From the NCBI RefSeq assembly GCF_034259425.1, contig NZ_JAXIVU010000002.1, forward strand, positions 124,001 through 188,000: a stretch of DNA of 64,000 nt, read 5' to 3'. Under the pieces are notes generated by a model, which saw only the letters and a list, made by a program, of their open reading frames with translations, was not told the DNA's origin and did not search any database. Numbering within the stretch: the stretch's first letter is position 1; each line of letters begins with the position of its first letter. Source of the DNA: Denitrificimonas halotolerans (GTDB lineage: Bacteria; Pseudomonadota; Gammaproteobacteria; Pseudomonadales; Pseudomonadaceae). The position numbers were made by a program, and so were the translations under genes. Of this stretch, positions 10,252 to 20,342 are shown piece by piece.

Positions 10252-10946
10252 GTTTTTTTAAATGGTTCCGTAAAGCGCCTAAGCTACGTGAAAAAGATGC
10301 TTTGCGTTTAGCTGCTTTAGCTGAGCCTGCAGTCTATGCAGAGTCATTGCAGCATCAGCGTTTTGTTGTGGTCGATTTAGAAACCAGTGGGCTGAACACC
10401 TTAAAAGATAAGATACTCTCCATTGGTGCCGTTACTATTGCTGATGGTGGGATTGCGCTAGGTGATCAGTTTGGCTGCACTTTGCGGCGAGCTAACCATG
10501 CGGTTAGCGAAAGTGTACTTATCCACCAGATTCCACCCAGTGAGGTGGCCGCGGGTATGCGTCCAGCAAAAGCACTCCTGGACTTTATGGAGTATGTAGG
10601 GGGGAGTCCCTTAGTTGCTTTTCATGCCAGCTTTGATCAGCGCATGTTGATACGAGAATTAGATGATGCTTTTTCTTATCACTTGCGCCATAAGTTTTTT
10701 GATGTGGCAGAAATCGCTCCTATGCTTTACCCAGAACATAGTATGCGTAATCCAGGGCTAGATGATTGGGTAGATTTTTTTGGACTGCAAGTTTTGCAGC
10801 GTCACAATGCCAGTGCTGACGCTATGGTGACGGCGGAGTTGATGCTGATATTGTTAAAGCGTGCTGAACAGCAAGGTATTAACGACCTAGGAGAGCTTGA
10901 AGTGCGTGTACAAAATTGGCGTAGACGGACACAGAATGCCTTATAG
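10248..10946 (+). CDS. DEDDh 3'-5' exonuclease (DnaQ/PolC type)
   Basis: 232-residue exonuclease with a complete DEDDh active site. VVDLETSGLN (DxE) is near residue 42, AFHASFDQRML carries the middle Asp near residue 125, and HNASADAMVTAEL gives the H-x4-D motif near residue 185. This marks a metal-dependent 3'-5' exonuclease like the epsilon/PolC proofreading fold. GTG start overlapping the upstream stop. It is separate from replicative dnaQ; its role with the DUF294 protein is unknown. Confidence 0.85.
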   Translation: MSFFKWFRKAPKLREKDALRLAALAEPAVYAESLQHQRFVVVDLETSGLNTLKDKILSIGAVTIADGGIALGDQFGCTLRRANHAVSESVLIHQIPPSEVAAGMRPAKALLDFMEYVGGSPLVAFHASFDQRMLIRELDDAFSYHLRHKFFDVAEIAPMLYPEHSMRNPGLDDWVDFFGLQVLQRHNASADAMVTAELMLILLKRAEQQGINDLGELEVRVQNWRRRTQNAL

Positions 10947-10959
10947 GCTGCATGTTAGG

Positions 10960-10993
10960 TTTCACTTCAGTGCCGGGCCGACACTGAAGTGAG
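10960..10993. terminator. Stem-loop between convergent genes
   Basis: TTCACTTCAGTG / CACTGAAGTGA perfect 11-bp stem with an 8-9 nt GC-rich loop, placed between the ends of the exonuclease gene and gshA. It lacks a clear T run, so a terminator role for both convergent genes is inferred from position. Confidence 0.55.
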
Positions 10994-11001
10994 TGAGTTT
11001 A

Positions 11002-12570
11002 TCAAGCTTGAGAAAGGTAGTGATCCATATATTCGTCAAAGCTGCATTTATCGTGTTGTTCAAGTTGTGTTTGTGCACGGTGTGATTGTTCAGCCAATGC
11101 TTCATAGTGCGCCACTTTTTGTGCATCAAGCGGTGGATGACTTAAGGTTTGGGCATGTTGCAAGCTTTGTTTTAACGAAAACTGGCTAAAACTACATTGC
11201 TGCTCACGCATGTGAGCTAAAACCTGTGCTGAGGGAGTGAGATCAGGATTATTCATCTTATCGATCTGTTTGCGCAGGGCTTCACTATGCTCGGTGGTTG
11301 CGTAGGCCTGATCAAGCAGCAGCGCTGTGGCTCGCATTTGCTCAAGTAATTCATGCCCCCAGTCTTGCATGGTAATCTGTTTACCATTGCATTCTAGCTG
11401 CAGTTTAGGTTTGCGACCTTGTTTTACGACGTTTAAGAAATTTTTCGTAGCAGCAGGACATTCGCTGTCACTCAATAAGGGGCTGTCTTGTAGCGCACAG
11501 TACAATAAGAATGTATCTAAAAAGCGGGCTTGAGATAAATCAATGCCTAAAGGCAAGAATGGGTTGATATCAATGCAGCGTGCTTCTACATATTGAATAC
11601 CGCGAGCAATCAATGCGTCTACTGGGCGTTCGTCAGCTAAAGTGACGCGCTTAGGACGCATAGTTGAATAGTATTCATTTTCAATCTGTAAAATATTGGT
11701 GTTAATTTGCAGCCACTCATCTCCTTTTTTTTGACCGATTGCTTGGTAAGCAGGGTAGGGTGTACTTACTGCGCAGCGTAAGCTATCAGTGTAACTTTGG
11801 AGATCGTTGTAGCACGGCGTAATTCCGGCTTGGGCATTGCTTTGATAGCCCAGATCGCTCATGCGTAAGCTCGTGGCGTAAGGGAGGTACAGTGTATCTT
11901 CATCAAAGACCTCTAGCTGATGTTCACGGCCGCGTAAAAAACTGATATCTAATGCCGGTGAGGCACCAAAGAGATACATTAATAACCAACTGTAACGACG
12001 AAAGTTGCGGATCAAGGCAATATAACGTGCAGACTGGTAATCAATTGTTGAGCGTTGATCTTGCTCATCGTTTTTGAGCAGCGTCCAAATTGATTCAGGA
12101 ACGGAGAAATTGTAATGAATACCGGCAATGCACTGCATGGTTTTACCATAACGCACGGCTAAGCCTTTACGGTATACGTGCTTTAATTGACCTACATTTG
12201 AAGTGCCGTATTCACCGATAGGAATCAGCTCTTCTTTGGGTAGGTGGCCGGGCATAGAAGGGCTCCATAGCACTTCCTGATCAATGTGTGTAAGAGTAAA
12301 ACGGTGGATATCATCAAGTTCAGCTAAGGTTTGTGCTGAGTCGTGATGAGGCTCGGTAATAAACTCTAATAAAGCTTCAGAATAGTCTGTGGTAATGCTG
12401 CTGTGGGTTAAGGCAGAGCCAAGAGCTTTAGGGTGTGGGGTTAGGGCTAGGCGGCCATTGCGCTCAACCCTTAAGCTCTCACGCTCAATGCCATGCAGGC
12501 AATGCTTGAGCTGGGCTAAAGCTTCGGGCTGGCTGAGCAGCGCCAGACGACGAGAATATGTATCGCTCAA
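11002..12570 (-). CDS. gshA: Glutamate-cysteine ligase
   Basis: 522-residue ATP-dependent ligase that joins glutamate and cysteine in the first step of glutathione synthesis. The family N-terminus GIERESLRVERNGRLALTPH (binding the gamma-glutamyl substrate) and central segments such as GLAVRYGKTMQCIAGIHYN and YVEARCIDINPF are present, and the length is normal for the gammaproteobacterial type. TTG start with GAGGAA seven bases before it. It lies downstream of tex on the same strand, as in Pseudomonas aeruginosa. Confidence 0.95.
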   Translation of the reverse strand: MSDTYSRRLALLSQPEALAQLKHCLHGIERESLRVERNGRLALTPHPKALGSALTHSSITTDYSEALLEFITEPHHDSAQTLAELDDIHRFTLTHIDQEVLWSPSMPGHLPKEELIPIGEYGTSNVGQLKHVYRKGLAVRYGKTMQCIAGIHYNFSVPESIWTLLKNDEQDQRSTIDYQSARYIALIRNFRRYSWLLMYLFGASPALDISFLRGREHQLEVFDEDTLYLPYATSLRMSDLGYQSNAQAGITPCYNDLQSYTDSLRCAVSTPYPAYQAIGQKKGDEWLQINTNILQIENEYYSTMRPKRVTLADERPVDALIARGIQYVEARCIDINPFLPLGIDLSQARFLDTFLLYCALQDSPLLSDSECPAATKNFLNVVKQGRKPKLQLECNGKQITMQDWGHELLEQMRATALLLDQAYATTEHSEALRKQIDKMNNPDLTPSAQVLAHMREQQCSFSQFSLKQSLQHAQTLSHPPLDAQKVAHYEALAEQSHRAQTQLEQHDKCSFDEYMDHYLSQA

Positions 12571-12628
12571 GTGAAATTCCTCAATAGTGCATTACGCCAA
12601 TATGGGGGCGTCGATCGGTGAGTACAAG

Positions 12629-12664
12629 GCGCATGCTGAAATTTAGTTGAGCATGCGCTTTTTT
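12629..12664 (+). terminator. Stem-loop with T run between gshA and tex
   Basis: GCGCATGCT / AGCATGCGC (9-bp perfect stem) followed by TTTTTT on the plus strand. In this orientation it would stop antisense readthrough; as a stop for tex (minus) the stem is present but the T run is poor. Confidence 0.6.
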
Positions 12665-12690
12665 ATCTGTAGATGGAGTGGTTTTATCCG

Positions 12691-15006
12691 TTACTTTTTC
12701 TTTAGTTTTTTTGCATTGGCAAAGAGCGCAGCCATGGCACCGTTACTTGCTGCAGGTTTGTCTTGTTTGGTATGACGTTCACTGTGAGGCGTATTGCGTG
12801 TACGTTGTTCGCGGGTTGGTGCTTTTGGTTTTTCGCCAGGCACATCACTCATGCGCATGGATAAAGCAATGCGCGCCCGTGGAATGTCCACATCCATCAC
12901 TTTAACTTTAACAATATCGCCAGCTTTGACCACTTGGTAAGGGTCTTTAACAAAATTTTCGGACATCGCTGAAATATGTACTAAGCCATCTTGGTGTACG
13001 CCAATATCAACAAAGGCACCAAAATTTGTGACGTTAGTAATGACACCCTCTAAGCTCATGCCCAGTTTCAAGTCTTTTAAGCTTTCTACGCCTTCTTGGA
13101 AGGCAGCGGTTTTAAATTCTGGACGAGGGTCGCGCCCAGGTTTATCCAACTCTTGCAAAATATCTGTGACGGTTGGGAGGCCGTATGTTTCATCGGTAAA
13201 TTGTTTTGGATCCAGTTGCCTTAAAAAAGCGGAGTCGCCTATCAATGAGCGAATATCGCGCTGAGTGTCCTGTGCGATACGGGTGACCACAGGATAGCTT
13301 TCAGGGTGTACACCGGAACCGTCCAAAGGGTTTTCACCGTTCATGACGCGTAGAAAACCAGCGGCAAGTTCAAAGGTCTTTTCGCCCAGGCGTGGTACCT
13401 TCTTAAGCGCAGTTCGGTTGGCGAACGCGCCGTTTTCATCACGGTAAGCAACAATATTTTTGGCTAGGGTGGTATTTAAACCTGAGATGCGTGCTAAGAG
13501 CGCCGAAGAGGCTGTGTTGACGTCCACACCAACGGCGTTCACACAGTCCTCTACTACGGCATCCAAAGAACGGGCTAACTGGGCCTGTGAAACATCGTGT
13601 TGGTATTGACCAACGCCAATGGCTTTAGGGTCGATTTTTACCAATTCGGCCAGAGGGTCTTGTAAACGGCGGGCAATGGAGACAGCACCACGTAAAGATA
13701 CATCTAAATCAGGGAACTCTTGAGCTGCTAGCTCTGAGGCTGAATACACCGAAGCACCAGCTTCGCTGACCATGACTTTGTTCATTTTAAGCTCAGGTAA
13801 AAGCTTGACCAACTCGATTGCTAGGCGATCAGATTCACGGCTACCTGTACCGTTACCGATAGCAATCAACTCAACTTGATGCTTTTTGCATAGTTGAGCC
13901 AAGGTGGTAAGGGTTTCGTCCCATTTGTTGTGTGGAGCATGAGGATAAACGGTAGCGGTGTCCAACACTTTACCTGTGGCATCAACCACAGCAATTTTGC
14001 AGCCTGTACGTAAGCCCGGATCAATGCCAAGGGTGCAACGTGGACCGGCCGGTGCAGCCAACAACAAATCATTGAGGTTGCGCGCAAAAACATGAATAGC
14101 TTCGCTTTCTGCCGCTTCGCGTAATTGGCCGAAGAGGTCAGTTTCTAAGTGACTCGAGAGTTTTATGCGCCAAGTCCAACGTACGACTTCCGCTAGCCAA
14201 GGGTCCGCAGGGCGATCGTGATTTTTGATATCAAAATGCTCAGCAATTACAAATTCACAAGGGTGCATGCGGTTAGGTGTAGCATCACCTAGGGTGAGAC
14301 TCACATTCAAAAAGCCTTCGTTGCGGCCCCGAAAAATCGCTAATGCACGGTGCGATGGTACAGCATTGAAAGGTTCGTCATGTTCAAAGTAGTCAGTGAA
14401 TTTGGCTGCTTCTGTTTCTTTGCCTGCGATCACTCGAGCACTTAATAATGCATCTTGCTGCAGCATGCTGCGTAAGCGTTGTAATAAAGTAGCATCCTCA
14501 GCAAAGCGCTCCATTAAAATATATTTTGCACCTTCTAACACCGCCTTTTCATCAGCAAAACCGGATTCAGTATCAATAAAGCGTGTGGCTTCTGTGTGTG
14601 GGTCGTAGCTGGGGTCGTTAAATAATAAGTCTGCTAGCTCACCTAAACCTGCTTCTAGGGCGATTTGGCCTTTAGTGCGACGCTTCTTTTTGTAGGGTAG
14701 ATAGAGGTCTTCCAAGCGGGTTTTGGTATCAGCTTGAATAATGGCTTGCTGGAGCTCAGGTGTTAATTTACCTTGCTCTTCAATAGATGAAAGTATAGAT
14801 GTACGGCGTTCATCCAATTCGCGTAAATAGCGTAAGCGTTCTTCTAAATTACGTAGTTGTGTGTCATCTAAACTGCCGGTGACCTCTTTACGATAGCGCG
14901 CAATAAAAGGCACTGTAGCGCCTTCATCGAGTAAGGCAATGGTGGCGGATACTTGCTGGGGGCGAACACCGAGTTCGGTGGCGATACGAGAACTAATGCT
15001 ATCCAT
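12691..15006 (-). CDS. tex: Tex transcription accessory protein
   Basis: 771-residue nucleic-acid-binding protein of the Tex/Spt6 family, associated with the transcription machinery. A helical N-terminus (PFIARYRKEVTGSLDD), a YqgF-like domain (LGIDPGLRTGCKIAVVD near residue 328), helix-hairpin-helix motifs (ISGLNTTLAKNIVAYRD) and a C-terminal S1 RNA-binding domain (GVITNVTNFGAFVDIGVHQDG) occur in the family order. A basic Lys-rich tail closes it. The ATG at 15006 (MDSISSRIATEL) with an upstream AGGT is preferred to the longer frame beginning at 15099. Confidence 0.96.
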   Translation of the reverse strand: MDSISSRIATELGVRPQQVSATIALLDEGATVPFIARYRKEVTGSLDDTQLRNLEERLRYLRELDERRTSILSSIEEQGKLTPELQQAIIQADTKTRLEDLYLPYKKKRRTKGQIALEAGLGELADLLFNDPSYDPHTEATRFIDTESGFADEKAVLEGAKYILMERFAEDATLLQRLRSMLQQDALLSARVIAGKETEAAKFTDYFEHDEPFNAVPSHRALAIFRGRNEGFLNVSLTLGDATPNRMHPCEFVIAEHFDIKNHDRPADPWLAEVVRWTWRIKLSSHLETDLFGQLREAAESEAIHVFARNLNDLLLAAPAGPRCTLGIDPGLRTGCKIAVVDATGKVLDTATVYPHAPHNKWDETLTTLAQLCKKHQVELIAIGNGTGSRESDRLAIELVKLLPELKMNKVMVSEAGASVYSASELAAQEFPDLDVSLRGAVSIARRLQDPLAELVKIDPKAIGVGQYQHDVSQAQLARSLDAVVEDCVNAVGVDVNTASSALLARISGLNTTLAKNIVAYRDENGAFANRTALKKVPRLGEKTFELAAGFLRVMNGENPLDGSGVHPESYPVVTRIAQDTQRDIRSLIGDSAFLRQLDPKQFTDETYGLPTVTDILQELDKPGRDPRPEFKTAAFQEGVESLKDLKLGMSLEGVITNVTNFGAFVDIGVHQDGLVHISAMSENFVKDPYQVVKAGDIVKVKVMDVDIPRARIALSMRMSDVPGEKPKAPTREQRTRNTPHSERHTKQDKPAASNGAMAALFANAKKLKKK

Positions 15007-15192
15007 TGGGCTACCTGAGTCAGTTAAAGAGGCAGGCAAGACCTGCAGTAAACAGCCGATTATAGGGGAAATTACACAGCAAACCAGTGCTGTCACCACT
15101 AAGAAAGATTTGCTAACAATGCCTAGCGCGCATGAATGCTAGGATTGCGGCATACTAACGGACATATATATTCATTGAATAGGTAGAAAAGC

Positions 15193-15915
15193 ATGAGCGT
15201 ATCTGAAGGAGAGAAAATCCTTGTTGTTGACGATGATGAGCGCTTACGTCGTTTGCTTGAGCGTTTTTTAACTGAGCAAGGTTACCGTGTTCGCAGTGTA
15301 GAAAATGCTGAGCAAATGGATCGCATGCTGGCACGTGAACTGTTTAATTTAGTTGTGTTGGATTTAATGATGCCCGGCGAGGATGGTTTATCAGTGTGCC
15401 GTCGCTTGCGCGAAGGGAACAATCAAGTGCCTATTATTATGTTGACAGCTAAAGGTGATGAGGCCAGTCGAATTCAAGGTTTGGAGTTGGGTGCTGATGA
15501 TTATTTATCTAAGCCATTTAACCCACGTGAGCTGTTGGCGCGAATTAAGGCAGTCTTACGCCGACAAACGGCTAATGTGCCCGGAGCTCCGGGGAGTGAA
15601 GAGTCTAGCGTCAGTTTCGGTGAGTATAGTTTGTCGCTAGCGACCCGTGAGCTGCGTAAAGGTGATCAAGTGCACATGCTGACCACTGGCGAATTTGCGG
15701 TATTAAAAGCCTTGGTGGAGCACCCACGTGAACCGCTAACCCGAGATAAGTTAATGAACTTAGCACGAGGGCGTGAGTGGGATGCTTTAGAGCGCTCTAT
15801 TGATGTGCAAGTGTCACGTTTGCGGCGCATGATTGAGCCAGACCCATCGAAACCCCGCTATATTCAGACTGTTTGGGGTGTAGGTTATGTATTCGTACCT
15901 GATGGTAAGAAATGA
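15193..15915 (+). CDS. ompR: Response regulator OmpR
   Basis: 240-residue DNA-binding response regulator. The receiver domain has the acidic pair DDDE near residue 14, the phosphoacceptor Asp in VVLDLMMPGEDG near residue 57 and the conserved Lys in LSKPFNPREL. The C-terminal winged-helix domain (LTRDKLMNLARGREWD, VQVSRLRRMIEPDP) is OmpR/PhoB type. The stop overlaps envZ by 4 bp, so the sensor and regulator are coupled. In Pseudomonas this pair is next to tex and gshA, as here. Confidence 0.95.
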   Translation: MSVSEGEKILVVDDDERLRRLLERFLTEQGYRVRSVENAEQMDRMLARELFNLVVLDLMMPGEDGLSVCRRLREGNNQVPIIMLTAKGDEASRIQGLELGADDYLSKPFNPRELLARIKAVLRRQTANVPGAPGSEESSVSFGEYSLSLATRELRKGDQVHMLTTGEFAVLKALVEHPREPLTRDKLMNLARGREWDALERSIDVQVSRLRRMIEPDPSKPRYIQTVWGVGYVFVPDGKK

Positions 15916-17216
15916 AAACCTCCCCTTTGTATCCACAAAGCTTCTTTGCACGCACTTTATGGATGGTGTTACTGGCAGTGCTTTTTTCTAAAGCACTGAC
16001 TTTGATTTACTTGATGCTCAATGAAGATGTGCTCGTTGATCAGCAGTACAGTCATGGTGCTGCTTTAACGTTACGTGCATATTGGGCTTCTCCCGAGGCT
16101 GAGCGACCGGCTATTGCCCAAGCAGCAGGTTTACAGCGGGTTCATGAGTCAGAAGTACCTCTAGGGGAAAAACACTGGCCTTACAGTGAGATTTTCAGCG
16201 AACAAATGCGAGCAGAATTGGGTGCCGATACTCGGGTGCGCATTCGAGCAAAAAATCCCCCCTCATTGTGGGTTTACGCACCCAGTTTAGGTCCAGATTG
16301 GATTCGTGTGCCGCTGTACCCACACCCTTTACGCGGGCAGCGAGTATGGAATTTAGTGGCTTGGTTTTTAGGAATTGGACTGTTATCCACTGGTGCTGCT
16401 TGGATCTTTGTTAGCCAACTTAGTGCGCCATTGAAGCGTTTGGTGATTGCTGCGCGTTTATTTGGACAAGGGCGTAGTGTGCGTTTGCCAGTGGATGTGG
16501 ACACTGCCAGTGAAATGGCAGAGGTGTACCGAGCTTTTAACCAAATGGCCGATGATGTTGAGCAAGCAGGGCGTGAGCGAGAGTTGATGCTTGCTGGGGT
16601 ATCTCATGACTTGCGTACGCCGCTGACACGTTTACGTTTATCACTGGAATTTCTCGACACTGATAGCGAACTTACGGCTGATATGGTGCGTGATATTGAG
16701 GATATGAATGCGATTTTAGATCAGTTTTTAGCCTTTATCCGTGACGGCAGTGATGAGCCGATGGAGAATTGTGATCTCAATGAATTGATTACTGCTGTGG
16801 TTGCCCCATATAACCACCAAGGGCATGACATTCGAGTGTGTCTAGAGCAGATTCCTTCGTTACCTTTGCGGCGTGTTTCTATTAAACGTTTGTTGGTGAA
16901 TTTGTTAGAGAATGCTTTACGCTATGGCGGTGAAGGTATTGAAGTTGCCGCTTCAGTAATGCGTGAGGGGCCAACACCTCATGTCATGATCAGTGTGCTG
17001 GATCGTGGTGAAGGGCTCGATCCAGAGGATTTACAGCGTATTTTTAATCCATTTATCCGTGGCGATCAGGCTCGAGGTGGTCAAGGTGCTGGTCTTGGGC
17101 TTGCTATTGTGCGGCGTATTGCTGCTCAGCACGGTGGCAAGGTTGAGTTGCATAATAGGGCTGGAGGTGGTTTAGAGGCTCGTGTGCAACTACCTATGGC
17201 GGCACCTCACAGGTGA
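15912..17216 (+). CDS. envZ: Sensor histidine kinase EnvZ
   Basis: 434-residue inner-membrane kinase paired with OmpR. Two transmembrane segments (about 14-36 and 148-170) bracket a periplasmic domain of about 110 residues. A HAMP linker then leads to the H-box AGVSHDLRTPLTRLR (phospho-His near residue 230), the N-box NLLENALRYG and the G-box GAGLGLAIVRRI. All catalytic boxes are intact. ATGA overlap with ompR. Confidence 0.95.
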   Translation: MKTSPLYPQSFFARTLWMVLLAVLFSKALTLIYLMLNEDVLVDQQYSHGAALTLRAYWASPEAERPAIAQAAGLQRVHESEVPLGEKHWPYSEIFSEQMRAELGADTRVRIRAKNPPSLWVYAPSLGPDWIRVPLYPHPLRGQRVWNLVAWFLGIGLLSTGAAWIFVSQLSAPLKRLVIAARLFGQGRSVRLPVDVDTASEMAEVYRAFNQMADDVEQAGRERELMLAGVSHDLRTPLTRLRLSLEFLDTDSELTADMVRDIEDMNAILDQFLAFIRDGSDEPMENCDLNELITAVVAPYNHQGHDIRVCLEQIPSLPLRRVSIKRLLVNLLENALRYGGEGIEVAASVMREGPTPHVMISVLDRGEGLDPEDLQRIFNPFIRGDQARGGQGAGLGLAIVRRIAAQHGGKVELHNRAGGGLEARVQLPMAAPHR

Positions 17217-17248
17217 GCTGCAGAACAGGATAAAGGTAAAAGTAAGTT

Positions 17249-17629
17249 ATGACAGAAGAAAAAGTTCGGCTAGATAAGTGGTTATGGGCAGCGCGCTTTT
17301 TTAAAACTCGCGCCTTGGCTAAAGATGCGATTACTGGTGGTAAGGTGCATTGCCGCGGAGAACGCTGTAAGCCATCAAAAGAGCCGAGAATTGGCGAAGA
17401 GTTAATGATTCGTGTGGGGTATGACACCCGTACTGTCGTGGTTGAGCAGCTGAGCTCAGTGCGCCGTGGTGCGCCGCAAGCACAGATGCTGTATCGCGAA
17501 ACGGCAGAGAGTATTGCTGCGCGTGAAGAGGCTGCCGCATTACGTAAGGCAGGGGCATTAGGGATTCAGACTGAAGGCCGGCCCAGTAAGAAGCAACGCC
17601 GCCAAATTCATCGTTTCCGAGAGCAGTAA
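17249..17629 (+). CDS. hslR: Heat-shock protein 15 (S4-domain ribosome rescue factor)
   Basis: 126-residue Hsp15, which binds free 50S subunits carrying nascent chains. The S4 RNA-binding motif RLDKWLWAARFFKTRALAKD opens the protein and a basic C-terminal tail ends it. Spaced 32 bp after envZ and followed by hslO, the usual order in pseudomonads. Confidence 0.93.
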   Translation: MTEEKVRLDKWLWAARFFKTRALAKDAITGGKVHCRGERCKPSKEPRIGEELMIRVGYDTRTVVVEQLSSVRRGAPQAQMLYRETAESIAAREEAAALRKAGALGIQTEGRPSKKQRRQIHRFREQ

Positions 17630-17718
17630 GCGAGTGGCTATCGCGCTAGGCTGTATTTAAATCAGTTCATTTTTTCGACTCGGTTTATACTGAGCTGTTA
17701 TTTCTTTTATGGTGTTAT

Positions 17719-18612
17719 ATGGCAGATTTTGATTTTACTCAGCGCTTTATTTTTGAAAATAATGATGTGCGTGGTGAGTTGGCAAGTTTAGAGGAAAGCT
17801 ATGCCCATGTGTTGGCTAAGCATGATTATCCAGAGCCGGTAGCGACTTTGATTGGCGAGCTCATGACAGCGGCAGCTTTATTAGTGAATACGTTAAAGTT
17901 TGACGGTGTGTTGGTCTTGCAAGCACGTTCCAGTGGCTCTGTGCCGTTGTTGATGGTTGAGTGCACCAGTGACCGAGAACTGCGTGCTATTGCCCGTTAT
18001 GAAGTTGAAGACATTAGCAGTGCTTCGACGTTTAAAGAAATGATGCCAGATGGCGTTTTAGCATTAACGGTTGATCCTAAAGAAGGTCAGCGCTATCAAG
18101 GTTTGGTTGCACTAGATGGTGAAAGTTTAGCTGAGTGCTTCAGTAACTACTTTGTGAACTCAGCACAGTTACCGACTCGTTTTTGGCTGTATGCAGATGG
18201 GCAGCGTGCGCGTGGCATGCTATTGCAGCAGTTACCGGCAGATCGTTTACCTGATCCTGAGGAGCGGGAGGCAAGTTGGCAGCATGTCATTGCTTTAGCT
18301 GCTACTTTAAGTGCTGAGGAGTTACTAGGGTTGGATAATGAGACTATTTTGCATCGTCTCTACCACGAAGATGCGTTGCGAGTATTCTCCAGAACAGATG
18401 TAAGGTTTCACTGCAGCTGTACTCGCGAGCGTTCAGAAAAGGCGTTAATCAGTCTTGGTCTTGACGAGCTGAAGTTGTTGCTCGTCGAAAAAGCAGGCAG
18501 TATCGAGATCGATTGTCAGTTTTGTAATGAACGCTATGTATTTAACGAAGACGATATTATCCAAATGTTCGCTGAACAAGATGCGACTAGTGCCTCGAGC
18601 ACAGTGCATTAA
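17719..18612 (+). CDS. hslO: Hsp33 redox-regulated chaperone
   Basis: 297-residue holdase activated by disulfide formation under oxidative stress. The zinc/redox centre is complete: CxC in FHCSCTRERSEK near residue 232 and CxxC in IDCQFCNERY near residue 272. The N-terminal chaperone domain is of normal length. It lies 89 bp after hslR and just before pckA. Confidence 0.95.
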   Translation: MADFDFTQRFIFENNDVRGELASLEESYAHVLAKHDYPEPVATLIGELMTAAALLVNTLKFDGVLVLQARSSGSVPLLMVECTSDRELRAIARYEVEDISSASTFKEMMPDGVLALTVDPKEGQRYQGLVALDGESLAECFSNYFVNSAQLPTRFWLYADGQRARGMLLQQLPADRLPDPEEREASWQHVIALAATLSAEELLGLDNETILHRLYHEDALRVFSRTDVRFHCSCTRERSEKALISLGLDELKLLLVEKAGSIEIDCQFCNERYVFNEDDIIQMFAEQDATSASSTVH

Positions 18613-18716
18613 TTGCGCAACTCTGGCATAATCGCGTGCACTTTTTCATTGTAGTGCTTTAGTTTAAAGGGCTACAAAAATCTTTGGAGGACTCGGCTCG
18701 GGCCGTTGGGGAACTC

Positions 18717-20258
18717 ATGACGCAAGCAAACAACGCTGTGTATACCGATATTAGTGCTGCTCAATTAATTGAAGAGGCTGTTCGCCGTGGTGAAGGCAAA
18801 CTAGCTGTAAATGGTTCACTGGTGGTCGAAACTGGTCACCGTACTGGTCGCTCACCGGCTGATCGATTTATCGTGCAAGAGTCTAGCACTGAGAATCAAA
18901 TTGCTTGGGGCCCGATTAATCGCCCGATTGCACCCAGTATTTTTGATGCGCTTTGGACTCGTGTAGAGGCTTATGTGGCTGAGCGCGAAAGCTTTGTATC
19001 ACATGTTCATGTAGGTTCTGATCCACAGCATTACTTGCCAGTTAAAATGACAACAACTACAGCATGGCACAACCTGTTTGGCCGTTGCTTGTTTATTACG
19101 CCTGATACTTTTAACCCGGCAAACAAGGGTGAGTGGCAGATTATTAACGCCCCATTCTTTGAGTGTGTGCCTGAGCGTGATGGGACGAACTCTGATGGTT
19201 GCGTCATGATTAACTTTGCAGCCAAGAAAGTTTTGTTGGCAGGTATGCGCTACGCAGGTGAAATGAAGAAGGCGATGTTCTCTGTGCAGAACTTCCTTTT
19301 ACCTGCGCAAGACGTTTTACCGATGCACTGCGCAGCAAACGTTGGAGAAGACGGTGATACCACCTTGTTCTTCGGTTTGTCTGGTACAGGTAAAACCACA
19401 TTATCTGCTGATGAAAGCCGTTATCTAATTGGTGATGATGAACACGGTTGGGGTGTGGGTACTGTGTTCAACATCGAAGGCGGTTGCTATGCAAAATGCA
19501 TCGACTTGTCTGAGAAGAATGAACCAGTTATTTGGAAAGCCATTAAGTTCGGTGCAGTTCTGGAAAACGTTGTGCTTGATGAACAGCGTGTTCCTGATTA
19601 CACGGATGATAGCTTAACGCAAAATAGCCGTGCCGCTTATCCACTAGTAAACGTTGAAAAGCGCGTCCTTGAAAATCGTGCAGGTGAGCCTAATGCGGTC
19701 ATTTTCTTAACCTGTGACTTGACTGGTGTATTGCCACCGGTATCGATCCTGAACAATGAGCAGGCAGCTTATCATTTCTTGTCAGGCTACACTGCTTTAG
19801 TGGGATCTACTGAAATGGGATCAGGCTCTGGTATTAAGTCGACTTTCTCAACGTGCTTCGGTGCACCATTCTTCCCGCGCCCCGCAGGTGAATATGCTGA
19901 CTTATTGATCAAGCGTATTAAAGAGTTCGGCTCAAAAGTCTACTTAGTGAACACAGGTTGGACAGGCGGTGGTTATGGTGTTGGTCAGCGCTTTGATATT
20001 CCAACAACTCGTGCAGTGATTGCGGCTATTCAGGGTGGTACTTTAGTCGGTACAGAAACAGAGCATTTGCCTATTATTAACTTGGATGTACCAAAAGCTG
20101 TACCGGGTGTTGATAGTAACTTGCTGAATCCTCGTAACACTTGGGCTGATAAAGATGCATACGACGCGGCGGCTAAAGAATTGGCTGCTAAGTTTATAGA
20201 AAACTTTGAGAAGTTTGATGTGTCTGACGCGATTAAAAATGCGGGGCCACAACTGTAA
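18717..20258 (+). CDS. pckA: Phosphoenolpyruvate carboxykinase (ATP)
   Basis: 513-residue gluconeogenic enzyme converting oxaloacetate to phosphoenolpyruvate with ATP. The P-loop GLSGTGKTTLSAD near residue 220, the metal-site region IGDDEHGWG just after it and RSPADRFIV near the N-terminus identify the ATP-type family. The ATG at 18717 (MTQANNAVYTD), after GGGGA, matches Pseudomonas PckA; the earlier TTG at 18684 is less likely. A terminator follows at 20275. Confidence 0.96.
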   Translation: MTQANNAVYTDISAAQLIEEAVRRGEGKLAVNGSLVVETGHRTGRSPADRFIVQESSTENQIAWGPINRPIAPSIFDALWTRVEAYVAERESFVSHVHVGSDPQHYLPVKMTTTTAWHNLFGRCLFITPDTFNPANKGEWQIINAPFFECVPERDGTNSDGCVMINFAAKKVLLAGMRYAGEMKKAMFSVQNFLLPAQDVLPMHCAANVGEDGDTTLFFGLSGTGKTTLSADESRYLIGDDEHGWGVGTVFNIEGGCYAKCIDLSEKNEPVIWKAIKFGAVLENVVLDEQRVPDYTDDSLTQNSRAAYPLVNVEKRVLENRAGEPNAVIFLTCDLTGVLPPVSILNNEQAAYHFLSGYTALVGSTEMGSGSGIKSTFSTCFGAPFFPRPAGEYADLLIKRIKEFGSKVYLVNTGWTGGGYGVGQRFDIPTTRAVIAAIQGGTLVGTETEHLPIINLDVPKAVPGVDSNLLNPRNTWADKDAYDAAAKELAAKFIENFEKFDVSDAIKNAGPQL

Positions 20259-20274
20259 ATTTCAGTCGTTGTGT

Positions 20275-20303
20275 AAAAAACCGCTCATCATGAGCGGTTT
20301 TTT
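20275..20303 (+). terminator. Bidirectional terminator between pckA and zwf
   Basis: AAAAAACCGCTCA-TCA-TGAGCGGTTTTTT hairpin between two convergent genes, with A and T runs on both sides, so it can serve pckA and zwf. Confidence 0.92.
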
Positions 20304-20342
20304 ATGCCTGTGAAGTATGTGCTTGAGGCATCAGCTTGAGTG